64,000 bases of DNA, from positions 1 through 64,000 of the forward strand of contig JAYUZR010000035.1 of assembly GCA_043751595.1 (NCBI GenBank), written 5' to 3'. The translations under genes were made by a program, and so were the position numbers. Numbering within the stretch: position 1 is the stretch's first letter; each line of letters starts with the position of its first letter. Shown here in pieces: positions 57,500 through 64,000 of the stretch. The DNA comes from JAYUZR01 sp043751595. GTDB lineage: Bacteria > Patescibacteriota > UBA1384 > CAILIB01. The notes beneath the pieces were generated by a model. It was not told where the DNA came from. It did no database searches and saw only the letters and a list, made by a program, of their open reading frames with translations.

Positions 57500-58837
57500 A
57501 TGGCCGAATTACCTGAGCAGGCACCAGTTCCGGCTATCCCACCTCCCCATCCTTTTAGCACACCACCATCGTTTGCTCAGGCGCCTAGGCAGGGTATCCG
57601 AGGAAGGCTTGATTCTATTCTCGAGCGTGTCCCGCGCCAGACCTGGCTTGGCCTTGGGGTACTAGCCGGGGTTCTCATTATTGGGGCCATTATCCTTCTC
57701 GCTTATGCAGCAAACAGGGGAGGAATCTTAGTAAAATCAGCCGCAGATCAGCCGCTTACTATCCAACTAAACGGCGCCACTACCAAACCTACCAAGCAAG
57801 GTACTGATTACTTCTTGCGCACGTATACCGGCCGATACAATGTAGTAGTTAAGCGAGATGGCTACGAGCCATATTCCCAAGATATTACCGTGGGTAGCAA
57901 ACAGACAGTAGTTATTCGCCCCATCTTTAGCCTTTTGCCACCCGAAGGAAGTGCCGACCCAATAGTTTCGGTAGACCACGTACGGGCAGATCCCGCCAAC
58001 AATAAGCTCTTCTTTGTGGGAGATAGGAAAAGTGGTCTCTACGAACTACCTCTGGCAACCCGCATTCCTCGCAAAATTAGTACCAAGGCAATGCCTGGTA
58101 TCTATGATATTGAGTGGTCTAAAGATCCTAATGTAGCCATTATTCTTGCTAACCAGGGGACATTCCTGCAAGAGATTCCAACCTTCGATTTTCAGAATCA
58201 GCTTACCGCCCAGATCTCTGGACCAGAGGTAGAAAGCGCTGCTTGGGATCCTAATGACCAGAGTAGATTAGCGGTAAGTATTACTCGCACCAATGGCGAA
58301 CACTCACTTATTTTTACCGATAAAAAGCTAGTAAAGCTGGACCGCAAGGCCGATCTTACCGGCATCGAGAATCCGCACCTTACCTGGAGCGCCGATTCGC
58401 GGGTAATCCTTTTGGTTAGTCGCAGCAAGGACCCTAACCAGAACAATATCTGGAAGTACACCACAGCAGATGGAACCCTGAGCCAAGTAACCACCGATGG
58501 TGCGTGGGGTGGGGTAGAGATTTCTCCCAATGGCGATAAAGTGATCGCCGAACAGGATGGCAAACTTTACGCGCTTTCACTTAGTGACGGTAGTAAAACC
58601 GATATAAAGATTGTTGGTAACACCCGCCTTATTGCTTGGCGCGATAACGATAGTTTCTTTGTGCCAGACGTGGGCCGCAACAGGTTACTTTTAGCAAATC
58701 TTGATGGCACCAGAATCGAACTTTCCTTCAGCTTTACCAACCCGCACGAGATTCAAGGTCTATTGTACTTCCCAGAGCAGAAAATGATTGTTTTCTATAC
58801 TTCCAGGGCCTTATACACCCTGTCGGTGGGTGTATAA
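57500..58837 (+). CDS. PEGA-domain and beta-propeller membrane protein
   Basis: 445 residues: a Pro-rich cytoplasmic part with RGRLDSILERVPRQTW, one helix (WLGLGVLAGVLIIGAIILLAYA), a PEGA domain (LTIQLNGATTKPTKQGTDYFLRTYTGRYNVVVKRDGYEPYSQDI) and a C-terminal TolB/WD40-like propeller (IEWSKDPNVAIILANQ, LTWSADSRVILLVSRSKDPNQNNIWKYTTADG). PEGA and propeller domains bind peptides, proteins or wall polymers. Located three bases after the pilin gene. Confidence 0.7.
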   Translation: MAELPEQAPVPAIPPPHPFSTPPSFAQAPRQGIRGRLDSILERVPRQTWLGLGVLAGVLIIGAIILLAYAANRGGILVKSAADQPLTIQLNGATTKPTKQGTDYFLRTYTGRYNVVVKRDGYEPYSQDITVGSKQTVVIRPIFSLLPPEGSADPIVSVDHVRADPANNKLFFVGDRKSGLYELPLATRIPRKISTKAMPGIYDIEWSKDPNVAIILANQGTFLQEIPTFDFQNQLTAQISGPEVESAAWDPNDQSRLAVSITRTNGEHSLIFTDKKLVKLDRKADLTGIENPHLTWSADSRVILLVSRSKDPNQNNIWKYTTADGTLSQVTTDGAWGGVEISPNGDKVIAEQDGKLYALSLSDGSKTDIKIVGNTRLIAWRDNDSFFVPDVGRNRLLLANLDGTRIELSFSFTNPHEIQGLLYFPEQKMIVFYTSRALYTLSVGV

Positions 58838-58844
58838 TAAATCC

Positions 58845-59888
58845 ATGGCTGACTCCAGAAATACCACCATCCTCCTGACTGGAGCCATTGCTACCGTTTT
58901 TTTGATGAGCTTCCTGGCATCAGCAAGTATTGCTGGCACCAGAATCGGCTCCAGTAGCTCGCAGAGTGACGGCCCCAACCAGTTGGGTGCCACCAACACC
59001 AGCGCAGCTGTCCCTACCGATCCCCGCATCGCCAGCCTTACTCAGGCAATCACTCGCTTGGCAGACCCTAAAGCAACAGCTGCCGATAAAGCCTCTTCAC
59101 TTACCTCAACCTCCAATAGCCTACTCGAGTTAAAAAAAGGTCTTGCTACTAATACAAAACTGACTCAAGAAAAAAAGACTGAGTACGGCACTAAAATTGA
59201 TGAAGCCCTCACCCTGGTAAACCAGGCAAGTGCAGCTGCCAAGGCTGGTAATGGGGGAGCACAGTCTGCTGAGATCATGAAAAAGCTTCTCGCCAAGCTT
59301 GATGAACTCCCCGATAAAGACCGCAAGGCAATTTATGGAATTGAAACTGGTGGTGCCGCTGCGGCAGTAGCCTTTGCTATTGCGGCCGTAAATGCCAACG
59401 GCAATGGAGCCGCTGGTGGTATTTACCCTTACTCACACACTCGCCCTATCAACCCAACAGCATCCAACCCAGCCCAACGCGGCTTCGATTGCTCTGGCTT
59501 TGTGGGTTGGGTATTAAGCTCAGTCGGAGTTATCACCCTCACCAATGGCCAGGTAGATACTCAGTTACTCTACGATAAAGCGGAGGCTGGCAAAGAGATA
59601 ACTTCAGTACGTAAGGGCAAGCTCAGCTATTCTGATGCTCAGAATATGTACAAGTCTGGAGAGCTTAAACCTGGTGATATTCTCTTGAGTGGAATGTATA
59701 AGGGGCAGCGGGTTGAAGGAGTTTCTCACGTTGTACTCTTTTTGGGTGAAGTTGATGGAAAATTAATGGTGGCTGAATCTCAAGACCGAGACGGCAAACA
59801 CGGCGTTCACTTTACTACCCTAGAAACACGCCTAAGTGGCGGAAGAGCTGGTGTAAGCCTACTAGCTAGACCCAACTATGCTGGATAA
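58845..59888 (+). CDS. NlpC/P60 peptidoglycan endopeptidase
   Basis: 347 residues: signal/anchor helix (TTILLTGAIATVFLMSFLASASIAG), a helical coiled domain (about 60-160) and an NlpC/P60 domain with the Cys in RGFDCSGFVGWVLSSVG and the His in GVSHVVLFLGEVDGKLMVAES. It cuts peptide stems in the wall. ATG 58845 has TATAAT exactly six bases upstream inside the end of the previous gene, an internal promoter. The following giant gene overlaps it by 11 bases. Confidence 0.85.
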   Translation: MADSRNTTILLTGAIATVFLMSFLASASIAGTRIGSSSSQSDGPNQLGATNTSAAVPTDPRIASLTQAITRLADPKATAADKASSLTSTSNSLLELKKGLATNTKLTQEKKTEYGTKIDEALTLVNQASAAAKAGNGGAQSAEIMKKLLAKLDELPDKDRKAIYGIETGGAAAAVAFAIAAVNANGNGAAGGIYPYSHTRPINPTASNPAQRGFDCSGFVGWVLSSVGVITLTNGQVDTQLLYDKAEAGKEITSVRKGKLSYSDAQNMYKSGELKPGDILLSGMYKGQRVEGVSHVVLFLGEVDGKLMVAESQDRDGKHGVHFTTLETRLSGGRAGVSLLARPNYAG

Positions 59889-62800
59889 CCTGCGTAGTCG
59901 CCTAGTCGGGTTATCGTTAGCTGCACTTCTTATTCAGCCAATTTTCCCATTGGTGGCGCAGGCAGCAGATGAGCAGACCGCAGCACAAACCATTCGTACC
60001 TGTTCAGAGCAAGTTGCAGACTACTACGAACGTGGCATTGATCCCGAGGGACTAGGGGAAGCTGTAGATACTGTGGCCTTTGAAGCTAATGATCCAGATA
60101 ATCCACCAACCCCCGAGGAGTTGGCCGAGTACGAAGACTTCCAGAACATTACCGAGTTTGATAACGGTGAGGGAGTTAACGTCTTCAACCAAATTATCGA
60201 CCTAAACGTTGTAAAAAATACCCCTGGTGCCCTCCCTGAAACCATCTCCCTCATCACCAGCGACGAATACGTAGCCAGCGTCATTGCCCTCTATGGTGAC
60301 AATATTACTCACTACAAAACCAGTTTCTACGATCTTATTGTGGTCTGTAAGGCATCGAGCGCGGTAATTGATGAAAGAATCTTCGACCCTTACGTTCCGA
60401 TCACTCCAGACTTCTTAAGCCTGAGCGAGGCCATCCAGCTTTCTTCTGCCAAGATTGCCTTTGCCCGAGCAGAGGATAAATACTACCTCCTAGGAGAACA
60501 CTGCGAAGGTGGCCTTATTAGTACGCCAGCTAGCCAGTGGACCGCCGACACCAACCCCTGCCCAGGTTTTAAGCCAGAGGACGATATTATCCGAACCGGA
60601 AAATCACTAGGTAGATGGGATGCGCCCAAGGTCGATCCGCGTGTTCTCTATACCCTTCTCTACTTAGTTACTCCAACCGAAGAAGGTGGCGCTGGTCGTG
60701 AGTACATTAAAGTAGCTCGCTTAGTAGACCCCATTTCAAGCAATATTCTTACCAACGCCGTTGCCAGCCCTTCGCCAGAAGCTAGTCCTTCTCCATCTCC
60801 TTCCGCCAGCCCTTCGCCATCCGCCTCGCCCAGCGACGAGCTAAAGTTTTCTAAAAGTAGTCAAGATGATACCGCCAAACAACCCGATCTTACTGGGTAT
60901 CAAATTAATCCGGACGATGAACCTCACTTACCTACCAAGGTAGCCAGCGCGGTTTCTATTAGTGAGATTGATAAAATCCGCTCGACTATTAAGATCACCA
61001 AGTATATTGGTATTTTTAGAAAGAAGTCGCGCGAGTATAACTACTACGCCCCATACCCAGTAAAGGTAGCCTGGCAAACTGAGGCTGGCTCGGCTGCTCA
61101 ATCTATCCCAACCTTTGCCCAACCCCAGCTCAACCTTTTGGCTAATGGCCGCTTCTTGGCGAACCAAGGCATCGTTGAGATGCTCAACCAGAACGGACTT
61201 GGCGATCTTAAGCTTGATGCCAATAGTGTAGAAATTAATTCCTTTGAGGACGTTGGTCGCTTGGTGGGAACGTCGCTAATCGAGCAATTACTAGGCACCC
61301 CTAATAACTCACTCAAGGGCTGGGATCTTACCTCTACCCTCGAGCAAATTGGTCGTGCTTACGCTGAGCAGCAAATCGGCCTTACCGCCGGGTCATTAGC
61401 AGAGGGTGACGATTTCCAGTCACTGGTTCGAAATATTGGCCGTAGAACGATCGAGAAAAACTTAAACCTACCAGAACGCTCCTTGGCCGATGCCGGTGGG
61501 GATTCTTCGGTGTTACTTGAGAACCTTGGTAAGCGCTGGCTAGAGACCGAAGTACTTAAAATTAGCCCCGGATCCCTCGACGGTACTTCCGAGTTTCCAA
61601 CCACCAAGGTCTCAGACCTCTTAGCCAGGGTGGGCGAGGGAAGAATAGAGGCGGTTATGAAGCTCCCGCGCCAGAGTATGCGCAAGAAGATCTACAGCGA
61701 TAGTGATCCACAAAAAAGCTTACGCGATAGCAGTGTTAAGGCTCGCCTTACCTTCCCAGATGTTAAAGGGAGTCCTAAAGACGAAGATTATCTAACCGCC
61801 GATTATCTTAACTCGCTCCTAAGCCTTTCCTACGTTGAATACAACGGTAGCGGGGCAAATATGTACGGCTTCACCAAAAATGACCTGCGTGACGCGGTTA
61901 TTAACTTCTTTAAGGCTGGCAGCAACCAGAATGCCGTTGATACTTTTAAGCAGATTGTAGGAAGTAGAGTACTCGAGACATCGCTTGGAAGCTTCCAGTT
62001 GGGTGGAACGAGCACTCCAGTAACGAAGGAAAAGAAGCGTACGGTTGATATTACCAATTTAGGGCTTTTCACTTATGCAAAGGAGAAGGATGATAAGGGT
62101 AATCCTATCGCTTACGATTCCAACACCAAGTTCTATCCGTATTCTTGGTATCAAAAAATCCCATTTGGCGATCACGATACATTGGGCCAAGGAACACTTT
62201 GCGGCGCACTAGGGGAAGAGCCTTCAAACGATAGACTTCAGTTTGAAACCCCTGGAGGTGACAAATATACCGTGAAGTGTAATGAGCGAGATGAAGTAGC
62301 AAGTGATACCGCAGATACCAGCTTCTTTAAAGATTTGCAGGAGTATCTTCTTTCGCCAGATCTTGTTACTCAAACCGAGTTTAGACCAGATGAAAGCATT
62401 CATAAGGCACCAGTATATGCCGACTACCTTAAGGCAACTCCCGATAACGAATCCTTCGCCAAGCGCAGGTACAACCACGACTACGTTGCCTACATTAATG
62501 ACCCAAGGCTCAATGTTGCCGTACCTCGCAACGGAGTAACTGGCGCAGATAGAGCAAGTCTTAGCGCCAAGCCAGTTGCCAGCGCAAGCGATCTCAAGCC
62601 AGACGATGCCGCTGGCCTCGCGGCACTTTCTGCTATCGCACCAATTTCTAGTGCACGAGCCTTTATTAATCAGACTCCTGAGTTAGCTAATAGCGCGCCA
62701 CTCCAGGCAACGCTTAATATGATTAGCGCACTCTATAGTACGCAGCAGTCGGTTGTGGTTAATGGGAAAACCGTTCCTCTCTTTGATCTCACCCCCGTAA

Positions 62801-64000
62801 TGAATCAAGCAGGGGAAGAGCTACAGTATTCGCTTGCACTTCGCCTTAACGCCCTTCGTGCCCACCCAAGCTATAACGGAAACAAAGAGCAGTACCTTAG
62901 GGAGTATAATGATATTTCTATACCTACCGCCACTTCCAGCAACCCGTATAAGGGCTGGGATTTCCTATTAAGCGATCTTAAGGGCCAAGTAGCCTGCTTC
63001 CAGCGAAGTGGAGTTTGGCAGTATTCAGATGCCGCCCAAGGATTTGGCTGCGTTGCTGGTACAACTAAAAAGGTTATTAGCGCCGATGCCTCAACCGCAT
63101 CCAACCAGGTAATCACCTACATCGATCGCCTTCGCGAGCAGGTTACCAGTCTTTCCGATGCCCTAAGTTTTATGCTGGGAACTGGCGGCAACTGCCAGGG
63201 TGATGATGCCTCGAGTGAAGAGCTTTGTGGTCAGAGTGGAGCCAGTCAGGCAGTGGAGATTTACGGCTCCCTATACGAAACCGATGATAATGGAAGGATC
63301 GATACCGCTAAAATTGCTTACTCCAAAGACCCACTGCGTGATTTGTTTATGCCTGTCATCAAAAAGCAGAATGGCAAAGCTAAAGGAGTAGACCGTGGAG
63401 CTGTAGTACAAATTAACGGGGCTGTTACCAACGGAAGTATCAACACTGCACTCGTGGCGAGCACCCAAAAATCGTACTGGAAACAAATTGGCCTCCAGGT
63501 AGCGAGTAAGCAATTTACCAATGGTAATAGCCAGCGCCAGACCATGGCCACCACCCTACAAACAGGGTTTGGCGACTTTACCGCTGCCCTCAAGAACCTC
63601 GGTGCCTTCTCGATGGATGATAGCAAGTTGAAGGCAGCCGGCATGACTATTGAAGACTTTGCTCGTATCTTCCAGCTTGGATTAGAGGACGATGTCTTTG
63701 AGCGATACGGCCGAGAAGAATTGCTGCGGGCCTTATGGACCAAGACCGGCGCCACGGCAAGTATTAAAAAATCGACTGAGTATCAGAGCTTCATGAAAGA
63801 GCTGAACGACGTTGCGCAAGATGTCGGCTTCTATCGAACCCGAATTGTCCGACTGACTGCGAATGATGGCGTCGTGGCGCAACTATCAGATACCCTCAAC
63901 ACCTTAAGCACCAAACTTAAGGCCGATGGCAAAATGACTGATGCCGAGTTTGATGCAATGAAGGCCGAGTACAACCAATCTCAGGCTGTTGCCGCTATTC
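59878..64000 (+). CDS. Giant secreted protein of unknown function, 3' end outside the window
   Basis: More than 1370 residues are open in one frame without a stop. The signal peptide reads LSLAALLIQPIFPLVAQAAD. A first domain of about 270 residues has several cysteines. A linker of SPSPSAS repeats (about residues 300-322) follows. The long middle part has Lys/Asp-rich segments and repeated helical patterns (for example LLANGRFLANQGIVEMLNQNGLGDLK, LVRNIGRRTIEKNLNLPERSLADAGG, YLNSLLSLSYVEYNGSGANMYGFTKNDLRDAV). I recognise no family. It is the last gene of the secretion cluster and overlaps the NlpC/P60 gene. Plausible roles are a secreted effector, adhesin or structural part. Confidence 0.7.
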   Translation, partial: MLDNLRSRLVGLSLAALLIQPIFPLVAQAADEQTAAQTIRTCSEQVADYYERGIDPEGLGEAVDTVAFEANDPDNPPTPEELAEYEDFQNITEFDNGEGVNVFNQIIDLNVVKNTPGALPETISLITSDEYVASVIALYGDNITHYKTSFYDLIVVCKASSAVIDERIFDPYVPITPDFLSLSEAIQLSSAKIAFARAEDKYYLLGEHCEGGLISTPASQWTADTNPCPGFKPEDDIIRTGKSLGRWDAPKVDPRVLYTLLYLVTPTEEGGAGREYIKVARLVDPISSNILTNAVASPSPEASPSPSPSASPSPSASPSDELKFSKSSQDDTAKQPDLTGYQINPDDEPHLPTKVASAVSISEIDKIRSTIKITKYIGIFRKKSREYNYYAPYPVKVAWQTEAGSAAQSIPTFAQPQLNLLANGRFLANQGIVEMLNQNGLGDLKLDANSVEINSFEDVGRLVGTSLIEQLLGTPNNSLKGWDLTSTLEQIGRAYAEQQIGLTAGSLAEGDDFQSLVRNIGRRTIEKNLNLPERSLADAGGDSSVLLENLGKRWLETEVLKISPGSLDGTSEFPTTKVSDLLARVGEGRIEAVMKLPRQSMRKKIYSDSDPQKSLRDSSVKARLTFPDVKGSPKDEDYLTADYLNSLLSLSYVEYNGSGANMYGFTKNDLRDAVINFFKAGSNQNAVDTFKQIVGSRVLETSLGSFQLGGTSTPVTKEKKRTVDITNLGLFTYAKEKDDKGNPIAYDSNTKFYPYSWYQKIPFGDHDTLGQGTLCGALGEEPSNDRLQFETPGGDKYTVKCNERDEVASDTADTSFFKDLQEYLLSPDLVTQTEFRPDESIHKAPVYADYLKATPDNESFAKRRYNHDYVAYINDPRLNVAVPRNGVTGADRASLSAKPVASASDLKPDDAAGLAALSAIAPISSARAFINQTPELANSAPLQATLNMISALYSTQQSVVVNGKTVPLFDLTPVMNQAGEELQYSLALRLNALRAHPSYNGNKEQYLREYNDISIPTATSSNPYKGWDFLLSDLKGQVACFQRSGVWQYSDAAQGFGCVAGTTKKVISADASTASNQVITYIDRLREQVTSLSDALSFMLGTGGNCQGDDASSEELCGQSGASQAVEIYGSLYETDDNGRIDTAKIAYSKDPLRDLFMPVIKKQNGKAKGVDRGAVVQINGAVTNGSINTALVASTQKSYWKQIGLQVASKQFTNGNSQRQTMATTLQTGFGDFTAALKNLGAFSMDDSKLKAAGMTIEDFARIFQLGLEDDVFERYGREELLRALWTKTGATASIKKSTEYQSFMKELNDVAQDVGFYRTRIVRLTANDGVVAQLSDTLNTLSTKLKADGKMTDAEFDAMKAEYNQSQAVAAI

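Overview
The window looks like a chromosome segment of a Candidate Phyla Radiation (Patescibacteria) bacterium. Saccharibacteria or a close relative is plausible, but I cannot place it firmly. The support is gene content and style: many 2-TM T4SS-type pilin genes, a PrgI/VirB4 secretion module, short or degraded versions of common enzymes, MurT/GatD, tightly overlapping genes, tRNA genes with encoded CCA at most loci, and very few Shine-Dalgarno sites. TGA is an ordinary stop here, so this is not the UGA=Gly code of Gracilibacteria/Absconditabacteria. There is no sign of phage, insertion sequences or CRISPR.

Layout. 1-5000: O-mannosyltransferase (cut by the window edge), Hsp20, GalU, then a lipoprotein binding protein followed by four small pilin-like membrane proteins. 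5-9.2 kb: FtsB-like protein, CAP-domain protein, short pyruvate kinase, then three more pilin-like genes. 9.2-12.9 kb: MurT-GatD for lipid II amidation, a DJ-1-like protein and a SipW/TasA-like pair. 13-18.9 kb: rRNA-type methyltransferase, phosphofructokinase, prohibitin-like protein, 2H phosphoesterase, type IV pseudopilin, a frameshifted PAP2 gene and an SGNH hydrolase. 18.9-25.6 kb: toxin-antitoxin genes around a DipZ-like redox protein, FAS1 protein, MarR regulator and a sensor-methyltransferase fusion. 25.7-31.4 kb: TrmB-type regulator, tRNA-Asn, PEP-synthase-like protein, RecX, RecA. 31.5-38.4 kb: secreted protein, RodZ-like, FtsK, YchF, SecG and five tRNAs. 38.5-48.6 kb: membrane-anchored Clp-type ATPase, two pseudopilins, NrnA, S15, PNPase, tRNA-Ile, degenerate ComM. 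48.7-52.1 kb: two tRNA-Leu, ribosomal protein S1, a second NrnA. 52.2-64 kb: one long cluster with PrgI, split VirB4, two peptidoglycan hydrolases, a pilin, a PEGA/beta-propeller protein and a giant secreted protein running off the right edge.

How it fits together. Much of the window concerns the cell surface: pilins, wall amidation, wall hydrolases, signal peptidase and a secretion machine without a visible relaxase. That would suit an organism that attaches to other cells and takes up material from them. Two 2-TM pilin loci and the secretion cluster probably build one envelope apparatus from dispersed parts.

The strongest genome-wide signal is promoter architecture. At least 18 genes have a TANNNT-like -10 hexamer placed exactly six bases before the start codon, so transcription should begin at the start codon itself (leaderless mRNA). 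The rule also corrects several start codons. Intergenic spaces near tRNAs and gene ends hold repeated hairpin elements whose stems differ in sequence while loops or flanks are conserved.
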